Below are positions 9,760-21,330 of a DNA stretch of 64,000 nt, piece by piece. Under the pieces are notes generated by a model. The model was not told the DNA's origin and searched no databases. It saw only the letters and a list, made by a program, of their open reading frames with translations. The position numbers and the translations under genes were made by a program. The stretch is from assembly GCA_037974335.1 (NCBI GenBank), contig CM075760.1, positions 35,969,609 to 36,033,608 on the forward strand, read 5' to 3'. Each line of letters begins with the position of its first letter. The first letter of the stretch is position 1. The stretch comes from Prionace glauca (lineage: Eukaryota > Chordata > Chondrichthyes > Carcharhiniformes > Carcharhinidae).

Positions 9760-11380
9760 GAAGAACCAGCATAACCACAGGAATACCTCCCTAATTCCAA
9801 ACTCCAATCTTCTTGCAATGAAAGTTTTCCAAACTGTTGGCTGTATATGTCTCTCCAATTTCATTAACTGGTGTACAAGGACACACAGATCCATTTGTAC
9901 ATTACACTTCCCCATATATATTGCTTTCTGCTTTACACACCAGTATATAACTGCACATTTAGCTACATTGTACTCTAAATTCCATGTGCCCGCCCATTCA
10001 AACAACTTGTCCAGATTACATTGAAGCCCCCCATCCCACCACCACCCATCCTCTTCACAGCTCACAATTCCCCCCAGTTCCGTATCACCAATCCTTTTGG
10101 ACATGTTACATTTGTCTCTCATCCAGATCCCACAGTGGCACAGCGCCAGGGATCTGGGTTCGATTCCGGGCATGGGTCACTGTCTGTACAGAGTCTGCAC
10201 GTTCTTCCCGTGCCTATATGGGTTTCTTCCGGGTGCTCCGATTTCCTCCCATAGTTCAAAAGATGTTCTGGTTAGGTGCATTGGACCGTGTTAAATTCTC
10301 CCTCACTGTAACCCGAACAGGCCCCGGAGTGTGGGCGACTCGGGGGATTTTCAAAGTAACTTCATTGCAGTGTTAACATACGCTTATTTGTGACAAATGA
10401 ACATTTAACATTTGGGACCCTGCGGTACCCCACTGTTAGCTGACCGTCACTCGGAAGAAGACCCATTTATTTCCACTCTCTGTTTCTTATCTGTCAATGA
10501 ATTCTTTACCTGGGCCAACACGTCACTCCCCATCTCACGTGCGTTCATTGGGCCTCCCAATATTTTATGAAGAACCTTCTCACATATCTTCTGTAAGTGT
10601 AAATACACCACGTAAACTGGTTGCATCCCTCCCCCTCTCTACCCGAAAGAACTCCCCTCCCCCTCCCTCCCCCGCCCCCACCTATTACTTACATCCTCAA
10701 AAAATGCAAGTAGGTTTGTTTAGATAAACATGTCTTTCTTAAGCCCATACTGGTTTCATCAAACTCCGTCCATGCTTTCCAAATATTTTCCTATCATGGA
10801 TTTGATAACAATCTCTAACTGATGCTAAAGTCAGTCTGTAATTTATCAGTTTCATTCTCCCTTTCTCTGTATATATCGGGATTACATTTGTCACCCTCCA
10901 ACCTGTAGGAATTGTTACAGCCTATAAGGAATTTTAGAAGATGGGCAGCAATGTATCCAACATTTCCTGGGCCATTTCCTTCCATATTCTGGGATTATCA
11001 GGCCCCAGTGACCAACCAGAATTTCACCCTATTATTTTACCCAGAATGATTTTACTAATACTGATTTCCCTTAAGACCGTCTTACAATTACCCCCTTGGT
11101 TCCCGAACATTTCTGGGATGATACTTGTGTGAAGGTAATGTCAAACTTAGTTTTGTATTCATTCAATATTTATTTATTCCCCATTATAATTTCCCTGGAT
11201 TCGGGCTCTAAGGGATTTACATTTATCTTAAAAAAATCCTTCTCTCTTCAGATATTGATAGAAACGGTTATAAATAATTTTTATGTTCCCTGCAATTTTA
11301 CTCCCATTCTCTATTTCCCCCGTCGATTATTTGGACTTTTTTTTTTGTTGAATTTTAAAAATCTCTGAAACCTCAGGCTT
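9760..11380 (-). mobile_element. Old CR1/L2-like LINE interrupted by a SINE
   Basis: The minus strand at 9754-10130 still reads KRIGDTELGG, LDKLFEWAGTWNLEYNVAKC and MDLCVLVHQL, which correspond to the RT thumb region. After the SINE at 10125-10400 it resumes with reverse-complement RT motifs around 10420-11180, including the GSVLGP-like and the RPVSLTS-like blocks in decayed form. Many stops and indels indicate an old copy. The upstream limit near 11380 is approximate. Confidence 0.6.
10125..10400 (+). mobile_element. tRNA-derived SINE (type a), inserted in an old LINE
   Basis: A good B box (GGGTTCGATTCC near 10157) is followed by GGTCACTGTCTGTACAGAGT, the GGGTTTCTTCCGGGTGCTCC middle, and the tail TAACTTCATTGCAGTGTTAA. 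The 5' tRNA half is shortened. The insertion separates two parts of the old minus-strand LINE. Confidence 0.8.
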
Positions 11381-11469
11381 GTTTCTTCTTCTGGTAATTT
11401 TATGTAGCTTTTAACTAAGAAGTAACATTTCCTCCCCTGAAAGACATCCGAGAAAAAGATGAGCTTTGA

Positions 11470-11545
11470 CCATATATGATTTTCACAGTAACTTCATTAC
11501 AGTGTGAATGTAAACCCATTTGTGACGATTAAATAAACTTCAAAC
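11470..11545 (+). mobile_element. SINE 3'-tail fragment
   Basis: Only the tail (TTTTCACAGTAACTTCATTA, then a TTTGTGACGATTAAATAAA end) remains of a type a SINE. The surrounding 11380-11870 holds nothing else I can name. Confidence 0.65.
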
Positions 11546-11879
11546 CTTTAAATACACACGATGTCTTTATCAAGTAACTGAGTTGAAATTCCCCAGCTGC
11601 CAGGGTGGAACTGGAACTTCTGTCCCAAGCTTCTGGAATACTAGCTTAATAATGATATTGCTATAATACCCCCGAGACTGAAATATCACCACATTTATTA
11701 ATGGAATAATTGAACATTCAGGACTGGGTCACAGGTTGGATCGTGAGGTATCTTGTGCGAATTGAATACATTTCAGTGTGACTCAGAAATTATGTTGTTT
11801 CCATTCTTAACTGATCATAGTTTGTGTTTTGGCATGATGACTTTTAACTCAGTGCGCCTAAATTCTGAGATCTATGTCC

Positions 11880-12870
11880 AATATTACACTATACATTTAT
11901 AACACGAATACATTCCAAATGAATTTATGCTACAGTCGGTTATTTCTCCCGTTATGTACACTGAGCCATCTCTCTTTTTATGCTACATTAGTTCCTCTCT
12001 ATTCGTACTCAAGTAGATCACTGATCTGATCCTATTACATCTGATCCCATCTCTGTTTATATTACACAGGATTTGCATATTTACATCCATCTCTGTTAAT
12101 TCAACATATGACCATGTATATTTTGCCTGGCAATTAACTGTCAGAAGGAAGTCTTCTCCTGGCCTTGAATCTTATTCTGACAGAATGACAGTGATTCATG
12201 GGAATCCATGTAAAAGTTCCATCAATTCATGAAATGACAAGGGGGGACAGGTGAGGTAGAGAAGGTCATATCGGGCTTGACGTTAATCGTGTATAAACTG
12301 CACTATCAGAACAGCTGAACACTTGGTTTAGTTCCCTCAGAACTGAACAGTTTATGGGAGATTTAGTACAGACGCTCAAAGTGATGAATGGGAATGTTTT
12401 ACTCATTAGAAAGAGACTGTAAGCCACTGGCAAGAGGGCCAGTATACAGAAGATTGATTACAACACACTAGGATATGTCTCTTTATGTACTGAATGTGAC
12501 TCAAATGATTCATTATTTCAACAGATCTTATATTTGTTTACATTGCATAAAATGCCGCTTTATTTATTACTCCTATTTGTGTTGTACCAGAGCCAGTCTT
12601 TAATGATATGACAGTAGGCCGTGTCTGTTTTCACACTACATTCGGTTATTTCTCTCGTTATGCCACTCAGGGCCATCTCCCTATTTATGCTGCATTAGAT
12701 CCTTTCAATTAATTCGACAGGAGACCACGGATCTGTTCATATTTCATCAGATCTCATCTCTTTTTTATGTTACAGGGGATTTGTCTTTTTGAATGACATC
12801 AGCATCTGTCTCTGTTAATCTAACATACGACCTTGAACATGTTGCCTGCCGAGATATTATCAATCCCGAT
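11880..12870. repeat. Diverged satellite, two large copies
   Basis: About 11930-12150 and 12640-12870 are clear diverged copies of each other. Shared runs include CGGTTATTTCTC, ATCTCTGTTTATATTACA-like strings and ATCTCTGTTAAT. Inside each, shorter roughly 55-60-bp units recur around TCTGTTTATATTACA. The reverse complement of this short unit (TAATATAAAC plus AGAGACA) forms the arrays at 19540-20260, 21005-21330 and 31625-31830. Confidence 0.55.
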
Positions 12871-13109
12871 ATAATATGGGTGTGCCTGTCTGATACTAAT
12901 CATTCTTGATTGGAGCAGTAAGTTTAATTTTTACTAATTTCGATAAGTAGCTGCGAGAAATATCTAATTGCTCTGTTATTGTGTGAGTAATATTCCGTTT
13001 GAACAATTTCTCAGTGATTCACTGGTGTTCGGGGACAGGTCAATATCTGAATAATCGTACAGTGCTCATTACAATATCTTCAAGCAACCACCGTTGTGAT
13101 ACATTTTAT

Positions 13110-13915
13110 TATAAGAACATAAGAACATAAGAAATAGGAGTAGGAGTAGGCCATCTGGCCCTTCGAGCCTGCCCCGCCATTCAATAAGATCATGGCTGAT
13201 CTGTCGTGGCTCAGCTCCACCTTACCGCCCTCTCCCCATAACCCTTAATCCGTTCTCTTATCAAAAACCCATCAACCCGTTTCTTAAAAATATTTAGCGA
13301 GGCAGCCTCCACCACTTCAACGGGCAGAGAATTCCAGAGATTCACCACCCTTTGAGTGAAGAAGTTCCTCCTCAACTCTGTTCTAAACCGCCTCCCCTTT
13401 ATCTTGAGGCTGTGCCCCCTAGTCCTACTGTCTTTCTTGAGCGGGAAGAGTCTCTCCACCTCTATTCTATCCATCCCATTCATCATCTTATACGTCTCAA
13501 TGAGATCTCCCCTCATTCTTCTAAACTCTAACGAGTACAAGCCTAGTTTATTCAGCCTCTCCTCATAACTCAATCCCCTCAACTCCGGTATCAGCCGAGT
13601 AAACCTCCTCTGCACTCCCTCCAGGGCCAAAATATCCTTGCGCAGGTGCGGCGCCCAAAACTGCACACAGTACTCCAGCTGCGGCCTCACCAATGCCCTA
13701 TACAGCTGCAGCAAGACCTCCCTACTTTTATATTCAATCCCCTCGCTATGAAGTCCAGCATCCCATTCGCCTTCCTGACCACCTGCTGCACCTGCAAGCT
13801 GGGTTTTTGCGACTCATGCACAAGGACCCCGAGGTCCCTCTGCACCGTCGCCTGTTGCAGTTTTTCGCCACGTAAGTAATAGTCCTTCCTTCCATTCCTC
13901 CTACCAAAGTGGACT
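13110..13915 (-). mobile_element. CR1-type LINE, 3' fragment
   Basis: The minus strand from the tandem ACATAAGA tail (13112) encodes at 13211-13714 an uninterrupted C-terminus: LVRPQLEYCVQFWAPHLRKD, GVQRRFTRLIPELRGL, FRRMRGDLIETYKMMNGMD, FFTQRVVNLWNSLPVEVVE. It is truncated upstream of RT at about 13915. The intact frame suggests a young copy, closely related to those at 20262, 47530 and 54660. Confidence 0.9.
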
Positions 13916-14430
13916 GCATTGTGTCAATTTGACATAGACTTCAGAGATAAAGATTGACCTGTCTTATTTAAAGCATCCAACAGATTCACTGACAGTGTGA
14001 GACAGAATTCTGTACTCGCAATATCGCCAGATGGGCTCCCACAGGCTAAATATCTATCCACTCATTAATTACTCATCTGTTTCAGGGAGAAATAAAACGA
14101 AATCGCCACATAACGAGTGTTGACAGTTAGGTTATGTTTGAATAGAATTATATATTCTGTAATTTGTGTTGTTACCTTCGAAATTATTTTTCACTTTCGG
14201 ATGTCTTCATCTGCCTACGCCTAAGCTTTGTAATTCCCTCCCTAAGTCTCCTTATTTCACTTTTCTCGTCTAAGTCAATCCATAAAACTGTCCCTGTATT
14301 GGCCATCCTTTCAGTCACCTGTTCAAATATCTCGTTGGTCAAAAGCAGGATGCTGTGGGTGCCCGAGATCCGAACAGAAAATGCTAGAAACACTCAATGG
14401 ATCGTTCTTCATCAGTGGAATGGTTTACGG
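13916..14430. other. Anonymous DNA
   Basis: No gene was recognised. A short shark-repeat fragment (ACAGAAAATGCTAGAAACAC near 14379) matches the repeat at 36100-36300. Confidence 0.4.
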
Positions 14431-14432
14431 CT

Positions 14433-14435
14433 CTG

Positions 14436-14472
<37 letters not shown>

Positions 14473-14485
14473 GCCTCTGCCCCTG

Positions 14486-14520
<35 letters not shown>
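14433..14520. repeat. (CT)n microsatellite
   Basis: Two CT runs are separated by a C-rich interruption. Open frames on either strand here are low-complexity artefacts. Confidence 0.9.
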
Positions 14521-14522
<2 letters not shown>

Positions 14523-14539
14523 CACACATTTGTTGTAGA

Positions 14540-14850
14540 CATGTACAGCAAGACACTGGGCCTTGTGTCTTTATTTACTGCATGCGACTCATTTGAATCA
14601 TCATTGCAATAGACCTTATATTTGTTTATATTACATGACAGACCATTCCATTTATTATTATATGATGACATGCCGTGATAATTGCTACAAATCATCATTT
14701 CTGAGTTTTTGTTCAGCCAAGAGGCCATTTCTGTTACATTGGGCTCCATCTCAGATATGATTGTGTTAGGCTCTGTGTCATGCACTACTGAACACATCCG
14801 TGCCTTATTTTGTGTTATATTGGACACTAATAATAAAGCCAACACTGTCT
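14540..14850. repeat. Diverged satellite copy
   Basis: This resembles 12460-12600: shared text includes TGTCTTTATTTACTGCATGC versus TGTCTCTTTATGTACTGAAT, and CTTATATTTGTTTA. It belongs to the same diverged satellite as 11880-12870. Confidence 0.45.
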
Positions 14851-15119
14851 CAGTAACTGGTTTTATACAAAATGCGTTTCACAGATGGAAAAAAAGGACA
14901 GAACGAGATGAAAAGATGGAAATTAGCTTTAAAAATGTAATGGGGTTCGAAGAATGTGTTTCGTCTTGTTAATAACTACTGAGAGTTGTTCATCATATTT
15001 AATTGCTCTCGCATTTCCTGGAATATTTTATTGAAAGTTTGGGATGAAACTTGTAACATCCTCTTGTTCAAAAGAGATTGAGGAACAGAATGAATGTATG
15101 TCACATTGCACTGCAAATG

Positions 15120-15310
15120 GACACTAAAGGACAAGTCAACATGGCCACTCCAACTAACCTGTACATCTTTGGACTGTAGGAAGAAAGCAGTAAACCTGGA
15201 GGAACTCCACGCACATACGGGGTGAATGTGTAAACACCACACAGTTACACAAGGCTTAAATGGAACCTGTGTCCCTAACAGTGTGAGGTACCAGTGCTTA
15301 TCACTGTGTA
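15120..15310 (-). mobile_element. tRNA-derived SINE, minus strand
   Basis: Reverse-complement SINE text is readable: AACATGGCCACTCCAACTAA, CCTGTACATCTTTGGACTGT, GGAGGAACTCCACGCA and a decayed tRNA-like head near 15270-15310 (ACCAGTGCTTATCACTGTGT). Confidence 0.7.
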
Positions 15311-16845
15311 AATAATTGTTTTTAATTTTAGCATGATATTGTAATTTATTCAGTATTTATTATACATTCTGTGTCTCAGTCAATAAATAAAGTTAATGAA
15401 TGGCCCTGGACGCTCATGAATGTGATGTACAGCTGGTCATTCCGCTGCCAAGGCAATGCATCTTTCAAATGATTCACTGAACTTCTCTCTTTCTCTGTCT
15501 CAGACTGAACCTAAATCAGATAACCTCTCTCCTCTCTCTCAGTCTCCATTAACTCACACAGGTTCCCAGGAGACGGATCTGACTCCGAGACTATTTCTTT
15601 TTTCTTCCTTAAGGCACCTTGTGACTGAAAAGATAAAGCACAAAAATCTCAGCAGAGGTAAATTCATTGTAGGAACTTAACCATTTCACTCAATTAACCT
15701 CTCTCCTCTATTTCTCACACACAACACCCAGCACACTTAAACTTTCTATTTCGGAATGTCTCTGCGGATAAAAAATGTTGCTTTAATTTTTTCTCTTTTC
15801 CCTCAATCGTAACCTTCAGTCCATCTTCCCTTCAATTAATCTGTTTAAACACCAAATATGTTCATTTTCTTGATTTATTAATATGGGAATGGGGGTGACT
15901 GTAATGCTGAGACCGGCAGCAATCTGTGTGACTGTTCTTGATGCTTTCAGAGTGAGTTCACCCTCACAGGCAGGAAGACTGTTCACGGTGATAACATGAA
16001 ACTGGCCCCGGTTGTTTCATTCTCAGGTACACAACTTCCTGTTTCTCTGCTGCCGGTTCCAAACCGCACATCTCCCTTCCGAGCAGAAAATAAATCCAGA
16101 GACCACAATCTGGTGAGAACATCTGTCAGTGCGGCTTATATCTGCCCACAGAGTCAGGGCAGAGTCAGACAGGTCACATTGCGGTGACATTTACAAATGA
16201 GCCTGGTGTGATCTGGTTAAAGTTTCCATTCCCGGACATAACTGGATGGTCAGTGGATCAGTCACTGAACTCCCCCGGGATCTGTGAAGGGAGGGAATGA
16301 TAGCTGTTATCTTTCGTTGTTTGATCATTTTCTCTCCATCTGCTATTTATTTTTGTTCCTCAGCTTTTATCTGTCAGCCCCCCCGGTTTGCTTTCTCGTA
16401 ACTCTCCCCTGTCTTTATCTCCTTGCCAGTCTTTTCAACACATTTATTAGTGTTCATAATCATGAAGTTGTGATTGGGTTAATTAAAGAGAGAATCTTTC
16501 AACTGGGGGACGGTCAGCAACCAATGGGCACAAAGTTATTTTATTGAGCAGCGAGACAGAAAGATAAGTGTTTACTTTTACACAGTAGTTGTGATGAACT
16601 GGAATGAACAGCGTGGAAGGGTGATGGAATTAGATTTCACAGAAACTTTGGAAAATAAATTCGATATATCCTTCATGGGATGAAGTTTTGATGGACTCTC
16701 GAGAATGGGAGAATTTTAAGGTTCATCTATATCAGTGTCCCAGCATCCTTTTTGTGTCTCTCCCTGTCCTTCATTAAAACGGAATGAAATGGAATATTTA
16801 TACAACTGTCGTCTTGTGCTAATCTTATGTTTTGACAGAACCTGT
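15311..16845. other. Anonymous DNA
   Basis: Nothing supported was found. Short open frames near 15456, 15996 and 16284 have no recognisable domain and lack splice or promoter context. T/C-rich patches occur near 15480-15540. Confidence 0.4.
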
Positions 16846-16917
16846 GTGTTGTGTGTGTGAGTGTGTGCGTGTGTGTGTGTGTTTGTTTGTGTGTGTGTGT
16901 GTGTTTCTGTGTGTGTA

Positions 16918-16958
<41 letters not shown>
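16846..16958. repeat. (GT)n microsatellite
   Basis: A long, slightly interrupted GT array. The frames reading VCVCVC or HTHTHT across it are artefacts. Confidence 0.95.
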
Positions 16959-16959
<1 letters not shown>

Positions 16960-17271
16960 TGCCAGGAACCATTCCGAAAGTCGATTCTATTTACAAAACA
17001 TCACTTTGAACAGATTAGCATCGGATCAAACTTTTTTTTTAGGAATAACACAACAATCCTTAACATATATTGCACTGCTTTTCTCCCTCTGATGAGGGTT
17101 TCATAGTTCGTCGTTTCAGTCCTCGTGAATACAAGCTTCAGTCAGGTGGCATCAGTCACTCTTGCGGTTGTGGTAGGGTTTCCAATCCGTGTTTGACAAA
17201 CAAATCCCTGCCTCACTCCTCATGACAAAGAAACCTGCTCTCAGGCCCCAGAAATGATTCCTTCCTTATAT

Positions 17272-18280
17272 CAGGTCCCAGTCTGACTCCGGCCCAGCTG
17301 TCTCTGTTAGTGATACACTGGAGCCAGTCATTCACATTGTAATGTTCTAATTCACAGGCCCCAGTCTGACTCCGGGCCCGGCTGTCTCTGTCAGTGATAC
17401 ACTGGGGCCAGTCAGTCACATCGTAATGTTCTAATTCTCAGATCCCAGTCTGACTCCGGGCCCAGCTGTCTCTGTTAGTGATACACTGGGGCCGGTCATT
17501 CACATTGTAATGTTCTAATTCTCAGGTCCCAGTCTGACTCAGGGCTCAGCTGTCTCTGTCAGTGATACACTGGGGCGAGTCATTCACATTGTAATGTTCT
17601 AATTCTCAGGTTCCAGTCTGACTCCGGGCCCAGCTGTCTCTGTTAGTGATACACTGGGGCCAGTCATTCACATTGTAATGTTCTAATTCTCAGGTCCCAG
17701 TCTGATTCCGGGCCCAGCTGTCTCTGCTAGTGATACACTGGAGCCAGTCATTCACATTGTAATGTTCTAATTCTCAGATCCCAGTCTGACTCCGGGCCGA
17801 GCTGTCTCTGTTAGTGATAAACTGGAGCCAGTCATTCACATTGTAATGTTCTAATTCTCAGGTTCCAGTCTGACTCCGGGCCCAGCTGTCTCTGTCAGTG
17901 ATACACTGGAGCCAGTCATTCACATTGTAATGTTCTAATTCTCAGGTCCCAGTCTGACTCCGGGCCCAGCTGTCTCTGTCAGTGATACACTGGAGCCAGT
18001 CATTCACATTGTAATGTTCTAATTCTCAGGTCCCAGTCTGACTCCGGGCCCAGCTGTCTCTGTTGGTGATACACTGGAGCCAGTCATTCACATTGTAATG
18101 TTCTAATTCTCAGGTCCCAGTCTGACTCCAGGCCCAGCTGTCTCTGTCAGTGATACACTGGGGCCAGTCATTCACATTGTAATGTTCTAATTCTCAGGTT
18201 CCAGTCTGACTCCGGGCCCAGCTGTCTCTGTCAGTGTTACACTGGAGCCAGTCATTCAAATTATAATGTTCTAATTCTCT
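17272..18280. repeat. 84-bp minisatellite, about 12 units
   Basis: Units begin at about 17272, 17356, 17440 and so on every 84 bp to 18280. Each unit contains CAGTCTGACTCCGGGCCCAG, CTGTCTCTGTCAGTGATACA, CTGGAGCCAGTCATTCACAT and TGTAATGTTCTAATTCTCA. Units differ mainly by single substitutions (GGTCCC/GGTTCC/GATCCC, TTAGTG/TCAGTG), so the array has been kept homogeneous. A partial copy may precede it at 17236. Confidence 0.95.
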
Positions 18281-18589
18281 ATGATTATTTTTGGAAACCG
18301 TTACCCAATCAGTTGTGAATTCGAACCTGCATCAGATTTTGCTTCATTTGACCCCTGCCTGTCATTATTGGTCAAATCGCTTTCTCTCGAATGATCACAC
18401 GCACAAAAAATGTTTATTTAAATGTTATATCATGTTCCGTCTCTCTTACTCTAGAGAACTCATACGTTGGTTCACGTGATTCTCCCAGCCAGTTTATGTC
18501 ATCATTGCGCGAGCATATCTGTCTATATTAGATTAGATTCTTCTTCTGTCGTTGCAGCATTATGTTTAATCATTTATAGGGTGTGGGCA

Positions 18590-18690
18590 GCACTGACATC
18601 TGTTGCCCTTCTCTGATTGCCCCTGACAATGTGGTGATGACCTGCTATCTTGAACCGCTGCAGTCCTTGTTCACCAGGTGATATCACTGT
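18590..18690 (+). repeat. LINE 3'-end fragment
   Basis: TGTTGCCCTTCTCTGATTGC and CTTGAACCGCTGCAGTCCTT match the 3' tail of the LINE represented at 58505-58960. The flanking 18285-18590 and 18690-19055 hold only weak satellite-like text. Confidence 0.5.
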
Positions 18691-19055
18691 TTATATCACA
18701 TAAGGTCTGGCCACTCTTATGATGCACCTGATCCTGATTCATCGCATTACCTAGACTGTACAATCTATACACAGTGGAAAATATTTAAGATGGTTACCAT
18801 GGAATTGGTGAAGGTAACGGTTAAACAGAAATATTGTTCCTTATCTGGAGAGTGGCAGATGTTTCAATCCTTTGCATCAATAGAAATAAGAAGTCTGAGA
18901 ATTACAGGTGTAATTATCTCCTGTCGGCTATATATCCAGGGTCATTTTCACCATCATTTTCACAAATCAGCACACAATTGAGTCGTACATCAGGAAGTTT
19001 TTTGAGACACTGAGAAGATCAATTTTCGTAATCTCCTCGTCATTCCAGATGTGAT

Positions 19056-19765
19056 TTATCCATTTTCCAACAGATCTCTAAAGACAGATAAGTTAACGGC
19101 AGGAACAAAATAATTAGACTGTAATCATGCTTAACGCATGAGCAAACAACAGAATGGTTATCAATAAATAGTCACATATTAAATGCTCTTCAGATGAAAT
19201 ACATGAACTCTGGTGTTTTCATGCATTCATGGAAGGCAGAGATGGGCTGAAGGTTATGATTGGGAAAACTGAAGGGGAATTGCTAAAAGAGATCATTTCT
19301 CCAAAGGTGCGTATTAGAAAATAGAATATTTGAAATAAATAAGCACGCAAATGTCTGTGATGTTTCTTGGACATAGAACCATCGAATTCCTACAGTTCAG
19401 AAACACTATTCTGGTCCACCGAGTCTGTGTCCCACCCAGCTTCTCCCCTCTGCCCTATCCCCGTTAGCCCCACACATTTACCATGGCTAATCCACATATT
19501 CGAAGGGAAAATAACGGACAATTTTGCATGGTCAATTCAACTAATATGATCTGTTGTAATATAAACAAGGGACGGGTTTTGTGCAGTGATACGGAGACAG
19601 TCGAATGCACCAGATATCGATACAGCACCTGTACTAATGTGAATGCAGACTGGGCCCAGTTCAGTCATTATTGAGAGAGTGTATACAGTATATTACTAAC
19701 CAGCGTGGTGTTTTCTGATATAATCAGAGATATGCCATTCTCAGTTTTGACAAAGACATGGTCTA
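19056..19765. repeat. Segmental duplication, copy 1 (about 0.7 kb)
   Basis: This aligns to 31137-31855 in the same orientation with moderate divergence. Shared landmarks in order are CAGATCTCTAAAGACAGATA, CAACAGAATGGTTRTCAATA, CAGAGATGGGCTGAAGGTTA, AATAAGCACGCAAATGTCT, a minus-strand SINE (19369-19540) and satellite units ending CTCAGTTTTGACAAAGACA. The SINE lies inside both copies, so the duplication came after the SINE insertion. Confidence 0.8.
19369..19540 (-). mobile_element. SINE, minus strand, 3' part
   Basis: GAATTCCTACAGTTCAG, TCTGTGTCCCACCCAG, CCCTATCCCCGTTAGCCC and ACACATTTACCATGGCTAAT are the reverse complement of the type b SINE tail seen on the plus strand at 32625-32925. Confidence 0.75.
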
Positions 19766-20260
19766 TCCTAATATATGCAGAGACAATGTGCGCTGTAATT
19801 TAAACTGAGACTGCTTCCAGCGTATCAGCGCTATCAGAAAATAGGGACATGATCTGGTGTGACATAAACAGAGATGTGGCCCAGTGGAATAACAAGTGAG
19901 ACAATACAGAGTAAAACAAAATTTGAGAAATGATAATGTGTAACGTGAACAAAGGTATAATGTGGCGCATTAATTATGGAGACAGCGCAATAAAACTGTC
20001 GCCTCGTGTAATTTTGTCTGATTCTGGCCATTGTAAGATATAAACTGAGACAAATCCGATGCAGTAATTCCAAACCAAACCTTTAGATCGATGTAAACTT
20101 TGACGGGGCAATTGCAGAAATAAATAATTCATGTAACAGAATAATTAGAGACAGGATATTATTCAATATAAACAGGGAGGCGGACTAGTGCAGCAGTGAT
20201 TGAGAGGCTGTCCATGTTTCTTTATAAGTGGCAGGTTCCAACAATGTAATCACTGAGACA
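19540..20260. repeat. Diverged ~55-60-bp satellite
   Basis: Loose units of the form TGTAATATAAAC, AGAGACA, then TGCAGTAAT recur (for example near 19552, 19860, 20030 and 20155). They are too diverged for exact counts. The array is interrupted at 20262 by a LINE and resumes at 21005-21330. Confidence 0.5.
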
Positions 20261-20261
20261 T

Positions 20262-21010
20262 AAGAACATAAGAAATAGGAGCAGGAGTAGGCCATCTGGC
20301 CCTTCGAGCCTGCCCCGCCATTCAATAAGATCATGGCTGATCTGTCGTGGCTCAGTTCCACCTTCCCGCCCTCTCCCCATAACCCTTAATCCCTTCTCTT
20401 ATCAAAAACCCATCAACCCGCTTCTTAAAAATATTTAGCGAGACAGCCTCCACCACTTCAACGGGCAGAGAATTCCAGAGATTCACCACCCTTTGAGTGA
20501 AGAAGTTCCTCCTCAACTCCTTTCTAAAACGCCCCCCCTTTATCTTGAGGCTGTGCCCCCTAGTCCTACTGTCTTTTTTGAGCGGGAAGAGTCTCTCCAC
20601 CTCTATCCTATCCATCCCATTCATCATCTTATACGTCTCAATGAGATCTCCCCTCATTCTTCTAAACTCTAACAAGTACAAGCCTAGTTTATTCAGCCTC
20701 TCCTCATAGCTCAATCCCCTCAACTCCAGTATCAGCCTAGTAAACCTCCTCTGCACTCCCTCCAGGGCCAAAATATCCTTGCGAAAGTGCGGTGACCAAA
20801 ACTGCACACAGTACTCCAGCTGCGGCCTCACCAATGAACTATACAGCTGCAGCAAGACCTCCCTACTTTTATATTCAATCCCCCTCGCGATCAGCGCAAC
20901 TCGAGGGCCGAAGGGCCTGTTTCTGCTGTAATGTTCTATGTTCTATGTTCTATGTTCTATCCCATTCGCCTTCCTGACCATCTGCTGCACCAGCAAGCTG
21001 GGTTTTTGCA
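20262..21010 (-). mobile_element. CR1-type LINE, 3' fragment with a nested LINE tail
   Basis: Minus strand 20352-20855 encodes an intact C-terminus (LVRPQLEYCVQFWSPHFRKD, FRRMRGDLIETYKMMNGMD, FFTQRVVNLWNSLPVEVVE). At about 20888-20958 the element is interrupted by a plus-strand 3' end of another LINE family and then continues for about 50 bp. The whole LINE sits within a satellite array. Confidence 0.9.
20888..20958 (+). mobile_element. 71-bp LINE 3'-tail insertion
   Basis: GATCAGCGCAACTCGAGGGC, CGAAGGGCCTGTTTCTGCTG and three TGTTCTA units match the 3' end of the LINE at 37905-39045 (38977-39045). Compared with the related copy at 13730-13765, about 14 bp of target were lost at the insertion point. 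The length is extreme 5' truncation. Confidence 0.8.
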
Positions 21011-21330
21011 GAGCCTGGTGTAATGCAAACAGTAACATGTCCCGGTGCATTATCAGGAGTGAGAGGGTCCAGTGAAGTAACAGCGGAGATATGGAGTTTC
21101 ATGACATGAGGCGAGAATTAATTCCGTGCTGTCATAACTGTCAGAATGAATGGGGCAATGAGGCTTGGTGCAGTATTGTAACAACTGGGATTTTGCTGAG
21201 TACAGAATCAACTGAGAATTATTGCCAGATAATCAGAAATATCATTTCGTGTCAGAGAAACTGGGTCACGTTTAGGATGGACAAAGACTGAGTCTACTAC
21301 AGAAATAACTGAGGTGATCATCTGTGTCGT
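21005..21330. repeat. Diverged satellite, continued
   Basis: Units such as CTGGTGTAATGCAAACAG and GGTGCAGTATTGTAACAACT continue the array at 19540-20260. The next 21330-21800 holds a short LINE fragment near 21450 and otherwise nothing recognised. Confidence 0.45.

Larger units (their letters stand above)
9340..9760 (-). mobile_element. Decayed CR1 LINE carrying nested insertions
   Basis: Minus-strand CR1 text (GATCTCCTGTCATCCTTCTA near 9460, then the ACCCAGTC ... CTCATAGGGC block near 9635-9665) is one old LINE interrupted at 9493-9619 by the small hammerhead-bearing element. A SINE head fragment in reverse orientation lies at 9358-9408 (CAGCCACTGTGCCACCGCCC). The LINE resumes after the insertion, which establishes the order of events. 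Confidence 0.65.

Noticed and set aside
12071-12078. Ig-promoter octamer ATTTGCAT
   Set aside because: It lies inside the diverged satellite, with no V leader downstream.
14381-14845. Open frames over the (CT)n tract
   Set aside because: Low-complexity translation (SLSLSL, RERERE), no domain.
16727-17106. Open frames over the (GT)n tract
   Set aside because: Low-complexity VCVCVC and HTHTHT repeats only.
17272-18280. The 84-bp array as a cluster of D segments or RSSs
   Set aside because: Each unit has CAGTGATACACTGG-type text but no nonamer-like A-rich partner at 12 or 23 bp.
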